In this document: positions 8,292 through 14,758 of the stretch, piece after piece
Layout: each line of letters begins with the position of its first letter
How positions within the stretch are numbered: position 1 is the stretch's first letter
The notes under the pieces: model-generated
Seen by the model: only the letters and a program-made list of their open reading frames with translations
What the model was told of the DNA's origin: nothing
Database searches by the model: none
Position numbers and translations under genes: made by a program
From: Bacteroidales bacterium
GTDB lineage: Bacteria > Bacteroidota > Bacteroidia > Bacteroidales > Muribaculaceae
Direction of reading: 5' to 3'
Length of the DNA: 17,788 bases
NCBI GenBank assembly: GCA_900766975.1
Contig: CAAFXO010000011.1
Span: forward strand, 1-17,788

Positions 8292-8330
8292 CATAAAAAA
8301 AAGATGCATCCCGATTTAGGATGCATCTTT
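8292..8330 (-). terminator. Rho-independent terminator of the SusE/F-like gene
   Basis: Perfect 12-bp arms AAAGATGCATCC (8300-8311) and GGATGCATCTTT (8319-8330) flank a 7-base loop. On the minus strand the stem is followed by an uninterrupted run of T (complement of the A run at 8295-8302). It begins 28 bases after the stop of the 8358-10301 gene, so it ends that transcript and insulates the nuclease gene. Confidence 0.85.
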
Positions 8331-8357
8331 ACTCTGAAGTTTGTTATAAGGTTCTGT

Positions 8358-10301
8358 TTATTTTACAACTTTTGTTGCCTTACCATTGATGAGGCGGATG
8401 TAAACACCATTCGAAGGATTAGCCACCTTCACACCCTGGAGGTTGTAGTATTCAGCCTTAACCTCTTCTGCGAGTTCGATCTCCTCTACGCCTGAAGGAA
8501 TGTCAAGGCGAACGGTCTTGCTCTCAAAGTCGATAGTGAATTTGTAGGTAGATGCTTTAACCTTCCACGATTTGGCTGCTGATGCATCTACACCTGCCTT
8601 GAACACTTTGTATTCAGTATCTGTCTCGAGTGAGATAGGTTCATCGACAGTCTTTGCACCATAACGGTCGCTACCATTTACAATATCCCAATCAGCTCCC
8701 TTGGCAGTGACGAATGAGAAGTAAGCGTCAGTAGTAGTGTCATCTGCAGGCTGGAGTGTAGCTATAGCGGTGAACTTGTTGCCTTGCTTAGTCATGGTGA
8801 TAGGATCAGTAGTGCTCCAAGCATTCTCAAAGTTACCCACGATGTATACGTTTTCAGGTGTTTCTACAGTAGGATCGGGATCGGGATCCGGGTCGGGATC
8901 AACTACTGTGCCACCTGATACGGTAAGAACGAGAGTAGTGGGGTTGAATTTGAGGGTTACATCGCCTGTGAGGCTGAGTTCCCAGTTATTACCATTAACT
9001 TGAGCGTTGTATTCGCCGGCTGCGGCGATAGCGTTGGACTCATCGGCAGAAGCATACCATGTTTGCTGAACACCATTTTCGAAGTATTGGATACCAAATT
9101 CACCGGTGTCGACCGTGCCGCTCCATGACCATGTGCCATCTGTGCCCTCAGTCATAGCTGTAGATACCCATTCAGTAGAATCACCGTTGGTGATAGTGCC
9201 CTTGAATGCGTAGCTCTTCACAACTTGGATTTCACCCTCATACTTGGTGATGGTAAGAGTGTTGGCAGTAGGATCGAATGAGAAGGTGTAGTTGCCTTCG
9301 AGTGTGCTGGTCCAGTTGCCTGCACCGCTGGCTGATGTGTTGTAAGTGCCTTCAGCTGAGATGGTTCGTTCGTCAGCAGATGCTGCACTGATCCAAGCTG
9401 TTTGGTTTCCGGTAGCATCCATTTCTTTGATACCGAAGTCACCTGCTACGACACCACCTGTCCACTCATACTTGCCGCTGTTGGCAGTGAGCTCAACGCT
9501 TGCCCAATTTACATCGCCGGTGATCTGACCATGGATAGCATATTTTACAGTAGGTTGTGGATCGGGATCCGGATCGGGATCGGGATCGGGATCTGTGCCT
9601 TGACCGGTGATGGTCAATTTCATTGTAGTAGGATTGAAAGAGAAGGTGTATTCACCGGCAAGTGTGCTTGACCAGTTTGTGCCATTATAAGTGGCTGCAT
9701 ATTCACCGGCTGCTGAAATAGCTGCTGTGCCATCGGCTGCAATCCAAGCGCTCTGAGTACCATTAGCAAGTTCCTTAATACCGAATTCACCTGCTACGAC
9801 TGTACCTGTCCATTCCCATGCGCCATTGTTCTCTGTCAAAGCTGTTGTTTCCCATGACTCATTGCCTGTGATTTGTCCGTGGAGTGCGTATGTATGTGCT
9901 ACGATATCTCCAAATGAACTGCCTTCGGGAAGGGTTGCCTTGATAGTTGAGAGGTTTGAAGCCACTTCGTAAGTGATCTCTACACCATCCATCGGAGCGG
10001 TGATGTCGTCGGTGCCGGCCTGCAAATTGGCTGTAGCTGTGGTTGTGGCTTTGTTCCAGTCTCCATTAAGCGTCTTGGCATTGGGATTGAAATCTGAATC
10101 CCATTCACCTTTGGCTGTGGAAATCTTAAATCCACCGATGGCTTTAAATGTGTAGACTCCGTCAGCAAGTTCTACCTCTAACGGATTAGCAGGATCCCAC
10201 GCTGCGGGAGCTCCTGTCACATTTCCACCTGTTACGTAAATTGTCGCTTGTGCTGCCATTGATATCAACGACGCACTAAGCATTAGTACAAGTTTTTTCA
10301 T
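8358..10301 (-). CDS. Secreted multi-domain SusE/F-like beta-sandwich protein with Asp-Pro linkers and sorting-like tail
   Basis: A 647-residue exported protein. Residues 1-19 are a type I signal peptide (MKKLVLMLSASLISMAAQA) without a lipobox. Then come a divergent N-terminal domain (about 20-125), three homologous domains of about 100 residues (137-233, 253-352, 363-463), and a different domain (about 482-600) starting VYIVGNFENAW, as in SusE/SusF outer-membrane carbohydrate-binding modules. Each repeat opens like YALHGQITG, holds a GEFGIKE-type and an AWI-type motif, and closes like TFSFNPTTMKLTIT. Asp-Pro linkers sit at 237-248 and 468-477. The last 30 residues (EYYNLQGVKV, NGVYIRL, GKATKVVK) resemble a type IX secretion sorting tail (inference). 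No SusC/SusD, kinase or glycosidase is adjacent. Glycan binding is plausible but unproven. Confidence 0.8.
   Translation of the reverse strand: MKKLVLMLSASLISMAAQATIYVTGGNVTGAPAAWDPANPLEVELADGVYTFKAIGGFKISTAKGEWDSDFNPNAKTLNGDWNKATTTATANLQAGTDDITAPMDGVEITYEVASNLSTIKATLPEGSSFGDIVAHTYALHGQITGNESWETTALTENNGAWEWTGTVVAGEFGIKELANGTQSAWIAADGTAAISAAGEYAATYNGTNWSSTLAGEYTFSFNPTTMKLTITGQGTDPDPDPDPDPDPQPTVKYAIHGQITGDVNWASVELTANSGKYEWTGGVVAGDFGIKEMDATGNQTAWISAASADERTISAEGTYNTSASGAGNWTSTLEGNYTFSFDPTANTLTITKYEGEIQVVKSYAFKGTITNGDSTEWVSTAMTEGTDGTWSWSGTVDTGEFGIQYFENGVQQTWYASADESNAIAAAGEYNAQVNGNNWELSLTGDVTLKFNPTTLVLTVSGGTVVDPDPDPDPDPTVETPENVYIVGNFENAWSTTDPITMTKQGNKFTAIATLQPADDTTTDAYFSFVTAKGADWDIVNGSDRYGAKTVDEPISLETDTEYKVFKAGVDASAAKSWKVKASTYKFTIDFESKTVRLDIPSGVEEIELAEEVKAEYYNLQGVKVANPSNGVYIRLINGKATKVVK
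8871..8900 (-). repeat. Hexanucleotide repeat encoding the second Asp-Pro linker
   Basis: The coding strand carries reiterated GATCCC-type hexamers encoding five Asp-Pro pairs (residues 468-477). Slippage by whole units would alter linker length without breaking the frame. Confidence 0.8.
8913..9893 (-). repeat. Three tandem coding repeats of about 300 bp in the SusE/F-like gene
   Basis: Segments 9603-9893, 9246-9545 and 8913-9215 encode domains one, two and three. The first two are similar at nucleotide level too, for example around 9781-9817 and 9421-9460, where both read ataccgaa, then tcacctgctacgac, then acctgtcca. This suggests fairly recent internal duplication; the third is more diverged. 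Confidence 0.75.
9558..9593 (-). repeat. Hexanucleotide repeat encoding the first Asp-Pro linker
   Basis: Six consecutive Asp-Pro codon pairs (residues 237-248) are written almost entirely with GATCCC hexamers, with one GATCCG variant. It separates the first and second beta-domains. Confidence 0.8.
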
Positions 10302-10465
10302 GATTTTATTGGTTAATTAATTGATTTGGTTATTTCGATTAAACAATTATTCACAGTTGTCGATGCTTGTATACAACACTCACCGATGCCGGGTCATGCG
10401 CCATATAGGGTATATTCATACTCATATATGATCATAACTTTCCTTGCATCTGCTATGTCCTATTT

Positions 10466-10490
10466 ATTTTATTTTATTTTATTTTATTTT
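10466..10490. repeat. ATTTT pentanucleotide microsatellite
   Basis: Five perfect ATTTT units in a row, preceded by an imperfect one, inside the predicted 5' leader of the SusE/F-like gene (AAAAT units on its coding strand), about 165 bases before the ATG. Confidence 0.85.
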
Positions 10491-10541
10491 AGATTTTAAA
10501 GTTAGTCTTTATCGGGATTTTTATCCATCCGCAATTTCTCG

Positions 10542-10573
10542 CAAATATACACAAATATTTTTTTTGTCTCAAA
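10542..10573 (-). promoter_or_regulatory. Promoter of the SusE/F-like gene
   Basis: On the minus strand TTTG (complement of 10570-10573), a 20-base spacer and TATATTTG (complement of 10542-10549) match the Bacteroidota promoter pattern. The predicted start near 10538 leaves an unusually long leader of about 235 bases. Confidence 0.65.
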
Positions 10574-10666
10574 ATTTATTAGATTATTTTGCGTTATTTT
10601 GCCCGTTTTTTATCATTTTCTCTCTTTCCTCTTTCTTTCATTTACATAAAAGATGTGTAGGCAAAG

Positions 10667-10696
10667 TGTGAATATGAAAATTATTTCCTAAATTTG
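10667..10696 (+). promoter_or_regulatory. Probable promoter of the lysC operon
   Basis: TAAATTTG (10689-10696) is a good -7 element. Eighteen bases upstream is TGTG (10667-10670), only a partial -33 match. The leader would be about 105 bases. Confidence 0.5.
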
Positions 10697-10771
10697 CATT
10701 TTGTTATTAGACTCCCTCCTCCAAGATCCTCTCTTTTGAGATTCTCTCTCCGGGATTCTCTCCTCTCTTTA

Positions 10772-10799
10772 CTAATAACTACTATCTAATAACTATTAA
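10772..10799. repeat. Two 14-bp repeats in the lysC leader
   Basis: CTAATAACTACTAT (10772-10785) and CTAATAACTATTAA (10786-10799) are tandem 14-bp units ending 6 bases before the lysC ATG. The same unit recurs four times at 14517-14572. Confidence 0.75.
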
Positions 10800-10805
10800 C
10801 TGAAT

Positions 10806-12173
10806 ATGAAGGTTCTGAAATTCGGTGGCACTTCTGTCGGTACGGTCGATAGTCTTCGCAATGTCAAAAGCATCGTGGATGCTCTCGATTCTCCTGCTAT
10901 TGTCGTGGTCTCTGCCCTCGGTGGACTCACCGACCGCCTTATCGCTACTGCCAATATGGCTGCCTCCGGCGATGTGGAGTTTAAGTCATCTATGGCTCAG
11001 ATGCGCCAACGCCATCTCGATATTATTAATACGCTCGTGCCCGACGACCGCCGCCCCGCTGTGCTGGAGGTCGTCTCTTCTCTCCTTAACAATTTAGAGG
11101 ATCTATATACCGGGCTTTCGCTCGTACGCGACCTCTCCGAACGAGTTCTCAACCAGGTGGTTAGCTTCGGTGAACGAATGTCATCGGTGATTGTGGCGAA
11201 TATCCTTAATGATGCTATTCATCATAATTCTTTGGATTTCGTTAAGACGGAGAAGTGGTTTAACCGCGATATCGCCTCTCGTCAACTCATCGACCGGCTT
11301 ATCAAGGAGGAGTTTCCCCTCCCGCTGTCTCGTACTGTCGTTACCGGTGGCTTTATCTCCACCGACAAGGATACCGGCGAGATCACCAACCTCGGACGTG
11401 GTGGCAGCGACTATACCGCCGCTCTTATCGCCGCAGCTCTCGATGCCGATTCCCTCGAGATTTGGACCGACGTCGATGGCTTTATGACTGCCGACCCCCG
11501 TATCATCAAGGATGCCCGCGTTATCGATAATATGACTTTCATCGAGAGTATGGAGCTCTGCTCGTTTGGCGCAAAGGTGATCTATCCCCCCACGATCTAT
11601 CCCGTGTTCCATAAGAATATACCAATCAAGATTCTGAACACTCACAATCCCTCGGCGCGTGGCACCTTCATCACAGATTCTACCGATCAGTTGCCCGACA
11701 CTGTCAGAGGTGTCTCGGCTGTAAGAAAGACGGCTATGATCTCTGTGACCGGTAGTCTGGTGGATAATGTGGCGCAGATCAATTCCCGCTGCTATAACGC
11801 GATGGCTCGCAATGGTATCAGCATCTTCTTGGTGGCCCAACCCGATAAGGAAACCACCTTCTCGATGACGCTCGCTTGCCAAAATGCCGAACAAGCCGCT
11901 AAGATTTTGCGCGATGAGTTCGCTCCGGAGCTCCTCACCGGCGAGGTGAAGTGTGTCAGCGTCGAGGAGAATCTCGCTATACTCGCTGTAGTTCGCGAAT
12001 CTATCAAGACTATCAAGGGACTCGGACCGAGACTCGTCAACACCATCCAGCGTGCCGGCATTAAGGTGAAGGCTGTATCGGATGGCGCTTCCGAAACCAC
12101 AATAGCCATAATAGTGGCGGAAGCAGATGTCGAACAAGCCCTCCGCTTAGTCCACACAGCCTGCTTCCAGTAA
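10806..12173 (+). CDS. lysC: Aspartate kinase (monofunctional)
   Basis: Aspartokinase phosphorylates L-aspartate, the first step toward lysine/diaminopimelate, threonine and methionine. The 455-residue protein begins MKVLKFGGTSV, with the nucleotide-binding KFGGTS at 5-10. FGER (121-124), GRGGSDYTA (197-205), TDVDG (221-225) and ADPR (229-232) complete the kinase domain. Two ACT domains follow (about 305-370 and 385-452), where end-product amino acids bind, so feedback inhibition is expected; which amino acid cannot be told. It ends without a homoserine dehydrogenase domain, so it is not a ThrA-type fusion. It is first of a plus-strand run; engB starts 52 bases later. Confidence 0.95.
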   Translation: MKVLKFGGTSVGTVDSLRNVKSIVDALDSPAIVVVSALGGLTDRLIATANMAASGDVEFKSSMAQMRQRHLDIINTLVPDDRRPAVLEVVSSLLNNLEDLYTGLSLVRDLSERVLNQVVSFGERMSSVIVANILNDAIHHNSLDFVKTEKWFNRDIASRQLIDRLIKEEFPLPLSRTVVTGGFISTDKDTGEITNLGRGGSDYTAALIAAALDADSLEIWTDVDGFMTADPRIIKDARVIDNMTFIESMELCSFGAKVIYPPTIYPVFHKNIPIKILNTHNPSARGTFITDSTDQLPDTVRGVSAVRKTAMISVTGSLVDNVAQINSRCYNAMARNGISIFLVAQPDKETTFSMTLACQNAEQAAKILRDEFAPELLTGEVKCVSVEENLAILAVVRESIKTIKGLGPRLVNTIQRAGIKVKAVSDGASETTIAIIVAEADVEQALRLVHTACFQ

Positions 12174-12225
12174 CAGATCACTAAAAACTAATATATATTA
12201 ACTAACAACTAACTCTCCACTTGGC

Positions 12226-12834
12226 ATGGATATCAAAAACGCTAAGTTCGAAATAAGTTGCCCCGATGTGAAGAAGTGCCCCGACACCAATGTGCCGGAG
12301 TATGCCTTTATCGGCAGGTCTAATGTCGGTAAGTCTTCGCTGATCAATATGCTCTGCAAAAGCAAAAAGATGGCGAAAACGTCTCAGATGCCGGGCAAAA
12401 CCCTCTTGATCAATTATTTCAATATCGATGCCGGCAGCTGGTTCCTCGTCGACCTCCCCGGTTATGGCTTCGCTGCACGTGGCAAGGAACAACGTGCCCG
12501 CCTCGAGGAGCTGATACAAGGCTATATACTCCACCGTGAGCAACTTACCTGCCTCTTCGTATTGATCGATATCCGCCATAACCCTCAGAAGATCGACCTT
12601 GAGTTCTTGGACTGGATTGGCGAGAATGAGATCCCTTTCTCTATCATCTTTACCAAAGCTGATAAACTGGGTCCGGTGGCGGCTAAAAGAAATGTCGATG
12701 CCTATTGCAAGGAACTCCTTCTCACATGGCATGAATTGCCCCCGGTCTTTATCTCTTCTTCCGAGAAGGGTCAAGGTCGCGAGGAGATCCTCGAGTATAT
12801 CTTCAAAATCAACGAAGAAGTCAAGAATTCTTAG
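12226..12834 (+). CDS. engB: Ribosome biogenesis GTP-binding protein EngB/YsxC/YihA
   Basis: EngB is a TRAFAC-class GTPase needed for late assembly of the large ribosomal subunit. The 202-residue length is typical. GTPase motifs are all present: G1 GRSNVGKS (30-37), G2 region around T59, G3 DLPGYG (76-81), G4 TKADK (143-147) and G5 SSE (178-180). The ATG at 12226 begins MDIKNAKFEIS, matching the usual short lead-in before YAFIGRSNVGKS. The GtrA-like gene starts 4 bases after its stop, so the two are translationally close and co-transcribed. Confidence 0.96.
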   Translation: MDIKNAKFEISCPDVKKCPDTNVPEYAFIGRSNVGKSSLINMLCKSKKMAKTSQMPGKTLLINYFNIDAGSWFLVDLPGYGFAARGKEQRARLEELIQGYILHREQLTCLFVLIDIRHNPQKIDLEFLDWIGENEIPFSIIFTKADKLGPVAAKRNVDAYCKELLLTWHELPPVFISSSEKGQGREEILEYIFKINEEVKNS

Positions 12835-12838
12835 CAGC

Positions 12839-13255
12839 ATGAGTCTGAAGTCTTTTATCAATAGCAATTCCCGCAATTCGGAAGTGATTCGTTTCGCTTT
12901 CGTGGGCGGTTTCTGCACTCTTTTGCAATATGGCATATATGTAGTGTTCGTCAATGCTGTTGGCATTAGCCCTGTCATCTCGACCATCATAAGTTATGCC
13001 ATCAGCTTTATCGCCAATTTCCTCTTCTCCAGTTTCTTTACCTTCCATAGCAATCCCAATGCCAAGAAGGGCCTGGCTTTCACTGCCAGCCACCTTATTA
13101 ATATGGGAATGCAAACAGGCCTTGTGGCGGTCTTCAAACTGGTAGTGGGGGATACCTTGGCTCTCCTCCCGGCGTTGGCTATCTGCGTACCCGCTAATTA
13201 TTTTATGGTGAGATATGCATTCAAAGGTAAACGATTCCAATCCAAGGAGAAGTAA
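12839..13255 (+). CDS. GtrA-like four-helix membrane protein
   Basis: The 138-residue protein fits the GtrA family of small membrane proteins, which in studied cases help flip polyprenyl-linked sugars across the inner membrane. Four membrane segments are visible: about 15-37 (RFAFVGGFCTLLQYGIYVVF), 43-68, 80-102 and 107-130. The conserved pattern RFAFVGG near the start, an aromatic/Asn motif IANFLFSSFFTF in helix 2, and NYFMVRYAFK at the end are typical. I start at 12839, 4 bases after the engB stop; an upstream extension of the frame would overlap engB. No glycosyltransferase partner of the GtrB type is nearby, so the substrate is unknown. No clear terminator follows in the 107 bases before rpiB. 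Confidence 0.85.
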   Translation: MSLKSFINSNSRNSEVIRFAFVGGFCTLLQYGIYVVFVNAVGISPVISTIISYAISFIANFLFSSFFTFHSNPNAKKGLAFTASHLINMGMQTGLVAVFKLVVGDTLALLPALAICVPANYFMVRYAFKGKRFQSKEK

Positions 13256-13362
13256 GGTGTGGTATCATTCAGAGGCAATCGTCCTTAATGATTCCCCTGA
13301 GGTATGACCTTCATTGTGAAACAAAATATCAAATCCATCATAAACATTCAATCTAAGTTAAC

Positions 13363-13794
13363 ATGAAAGTAGCATTTGCAAGCGATCATGCCGGTTATGA
13401 GCTGAAACAATATCTTATCGGCATCATGAAGGAGAGAGGTTATGAAGTAATCGATTATGGTACTCACTCCACCGATTCTTGTGATTATCCCGATTTTGCT
13501 CATCCGGCCGCTAAGGCTGTCGAGTCGGGTGAGTGTGACTTCGGTGTGGCGATGTGCGGTTCGGGCAATGGCATCCAGATGACCCTCAATAAGCACCAGG
13601 GCGTTCGCGCTGCACTTTGCTGGTTGCCCGAGTTGGCATCTCTCGCCCGTCAGCATAATAATGCCAATATCCTCGTGCTCCCGGCACGCTTCATAAGCCG
13701 CGATGAGGCTGTCAAGATCCTTGACGCTTACCTCGCAGCCGAGTTCGAAGGTGGCCGCCACCAGCGCCGCATTGACAAAATCCCCGCCCTCTAA
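13363..13794 (+). CDS. rpiB: Ribose-5-phosphate isomerase B
   Basis: RpiB interconverts ribose 5-phosphate and ribulose 5-phosphate in the non-oxidative pentose phosphate pathway. The 143-residue length and motifs are standard: FASDHAGYELK (5-15) with D8/H9, the catalytic C65 in MCGSGNG (64-70), and RQHNNANIL (97-105) with H98 at the active site. Homologues of this family can also be LacAB-type or allose-6-phosphate isomerases; the single complete cysteine-containing subunit favours RpiB. folB follows after 30 bases. Confidence 0.94.
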   Translation: MKVAFASDHAGYELKQYLIGIMKERGYEVIDYGTHSTDSCDYPDFAHPAAKAVESGECDFGVAMCGSGNGIQMTLNKHQGVRAALCWLPELASLARQHNNANILVLPARFISRDEAVKILDAYLAAEFEGGRHQRRIDKIPAL

Positions 13795-13824
13795 TATCTA
13801 TCATTTAATAACTAATCACTAACA

Positions 13825-14178
13825 ATGTCTTCGTTTCTGATTCAGCTGAATGATCTTCGCTTCTATGCCTATATCGGTGTGGACCCCCAGGAGCGCAAGG
13901 TGGGCAATGAGTATAGTGTCGACCTGAGCATCTCCACCGATGTCGACGATTTTGTGGAGGAGGATCTCACCACCACTATCTCATACGCTGATGTATATGA
14001 TATTGTGGCTGACGAGATGCGTCAACCTCGTCTGTTGCTCGAGTCGACTGCTCGCTTCATAGCCCGAAGGCTTCGCTCCACATTCCCCAAGATAGAGGCA
14101 GTCGGCGTCAAAATCACCAAACTGGCACCACCCATCCCCGGTATCAACGGCTCCGCAGCCGTAGAATACCGCGAATGA
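13825..14178 (+). CDS. folB: Dihydroneopterin aldolase
   Basis: FolB cleaves 7,8-dihydroneopterin to 6-hydroxymethyl-dihydropterin and glycolaldehyde in folate synthesis. The 117-residue protein has the family landmarks: YAYIGVDPQER (14-24) with the conserved Glu at 23, SYADVYD (53-59), LLES with E73 (pterin-contacting position), and KITKLAPP with the catalytic-type K99. It is last in the lysC-engB-gtrA-rpiB-folB run. No clear terminator follows; the next transcription unit is the tRNA gene 200 bases away. Confidence 0.93.
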   Translation: MSSFLIQLNDLRFYAYIGVDPQERKVGNEYSVDLSISTDVDDFVEEDLTTTISYADVYDIVADEMRQPRLLLESTARFIARRLRSTFPKIEAVGVKITKLAPPIPGINGSAAVEYRE

Positions 14179-14320
14179 AAGCTGCTGTTATCGCCAATAT
14201 GTGCTGAAATCATTAAAGAAAGCACTCTTGGCTCGATATGGCAAATGCACTATATCTTAGTGACTTAACCGCTGATGGCGAAATATCTTGAAAATTTTCG
14301 ACAAAAAATAGTGCGGAAAA

Positions 14321-14352
14321 TTTGGTCATATCGAAAAAATGTAGTAATTTTG
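14321..14352 (+). promoter_or_regulatory. Promoter of tRNA-Arg
   Basis: TTTG (14321-14324), a 20-base spacer and TAATTTTG (14345-14352) form a full Bacteroidota promoter. The predicted start near 14356 is about 23 bases before the tRNA 5' end. Confidence 0.75.
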
Positions 14353-14378
14353 CAATCGCAAATCGGAAACGATGGCAA

Positions 14379-14452
14379 GGCTCCTTAGCTCAATTGAATA
14401 GAGCATCTGACTACGGATCAGAAGGTTACAGGTTTGAATCCTGTAGGAGTCA
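14379..14452 (+). tRNA. tRNA-Arg (anticodon ACG)
   Basis: A complete cloverleaf is readable. The acceptor stem is GGCTCCT with AGGAGTC (one G-U pair); the D stem GCTC/GAGC encloses AATTGAATA; the anticodon stem TCTGA/TCAGA encloses loop CTACGGA, giving anticodon ACG at 14413-14415. The variable loop is AGGTT, the T stem ACAGG/CCTGT encloses TTTGAAT, and the discriminator is A14452. The CCA end is not encoded. A34 would be edited to inosine to read CGN codons. Confidence 0.95.
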
Positions 14453-14493
14453 CAGAAGAGGATGTATCAATCACGATACATCCTCTTCTGTTT
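14453..14493 (+). terminator. Hairpin terminator after tRNA-Arg
   Basis: Perfect 16-bp arms CAGAAGAGGATGTATC (14453-14468) and GATACATCCTCTTCTG (14475-14490) enclose AATCAC, followed by only three T. It starts directly at the tRNA 3' end, so processing at the junction is needed. Confidence 0.8.
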
Positions 14494-14516
14494 GATACAC
14501 CCACCATCCCTATCCT

Positions 14517-14572
14517 CTAATCCCTACGATCTAATCACTATTATCTAATCACTACTATCTAATCCCTAATTT
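14517..14572. repeat. Tandem array of four 14-bp units
   Basis: Units are CTAATCCCTACGAT, CTAATCACTATTAT, CTAATCACTACTAT and CTAATCCCTAATTT, each exactly 14 bases with CTAATC and CTA held constant. The array sits upstream of the ROK kinase promoter and shares its unit with the lysC leader. Confidence 0.85.
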
Positions 14573-14604
14573 TTGCCTTTTTTTTAAAAGGATATGAAAA
14601 AATC

Positions 14605-14635
14605 TTTGCTAACTGAAAAAATTATATTATATTTG
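14605..14635 (+). promoter_or_regulatory. Promoter of the ROK-family kinase gene
   Basis: TTTG (14605-14608), a 19-base spacer and TATATTTG (14628-14635) match the Bacteroidota promoter consensus. The predicted start is near 14640. Confidence 0.75.
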
Positions 14636-14758
14636 TATTTTGGATACAGGTAAATGTTATCTATGTCGTCTGAAATAGCCGTTTTCTTACCGACTGTTTC
14701 TTCAACATCATGAAAAATTCTTTATCTAATTAGTATCTTAACCTCAAAATATTTTACA

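Larger units (their letters stand above)
10302..10805. other. Divergent 504-base intergenic region between the SusE/F-like gene and lysC
   Basis: No convincing gene lies here. It holds a minus-strand promoter at 10542-10573, which implies a leader of about 235 bases for the SusE/F-like gene, and a weaker plus-strand promoter at 10667-10696 for lysC. Within the long leader are the palindromes TTGTATACAA (near 10366-10375) and TCATATATGA (near 10422-10431) and a pentanucleotide tract. The lysC leader is pyrimidine-rich with a repeated GATTCTCTC and ends in two 14-bp repeats. Confidence 0.7.
14494..14758. other. Intergenic region between the tRNA terminator and the ROK kinase
   Basis: It contains a four-unit 14-bp tandem repeat (14517-14572), a strong promoter (14605-14635) and a leader of about 118 bases. 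In the leader a short frame starts at ATG 14654 and ends at TGA 14711-14713 (19 codons, MLSMSSEIAVFLPTVSSTS). A 7-codon frame starts in the overlap at 14710. I see no ribosome binding site strong enough to call either a gene. Confidence 0.6.

Noticed and set aside
7444..8319. Plus-strand open frame (291 codons) over the S1/P1 nuclease gene
   Set aside because: All nuclease zinc ligands are on the other strand; the frame runs through the opposite promoter region.
10444..10671. Plus-strand 75-codon frame rich in Phe and Leu in the intergenic region
   Set aside because: It is produced by the ATTTT tract and T-rich promoter DNA, and has no start signal or family resemblance.
11181..12137. Minus-strand open frame (318 codons) inside lysC
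   Set aside because: LysC on the plus strand is complete with kinase and ACT motifs; the antisense frame is a shadow.
12599..12838. Upstream extension of the GtrA-like frame
   Set aside because: It would overlap engB by more than 230 bases. The ATG at 12839 gives a normal family N-terminus 4 bases after the engB stop.
12202..12990. Minus-strand open frame (262 codons) over engB and the GtrA-like gene
   Set aside because: It spans two confidently identified plus-strand genes and shows no domain.
13268..13301. Imperfect inverted repeat (TCAGAGGCAATC against GATTCCCCTGA) between the GtrA-like gene and rpiB
   Set aside because: It needs a mismatch plus a bulge and lacks a T tract, so it is not a convincing terminator or operator.
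14175..14207. Ten-codon frame overlapping the folB stop (ATGA)
   Set aside because: Too short, no family match; an ATGA overlap occurs easily by chance.
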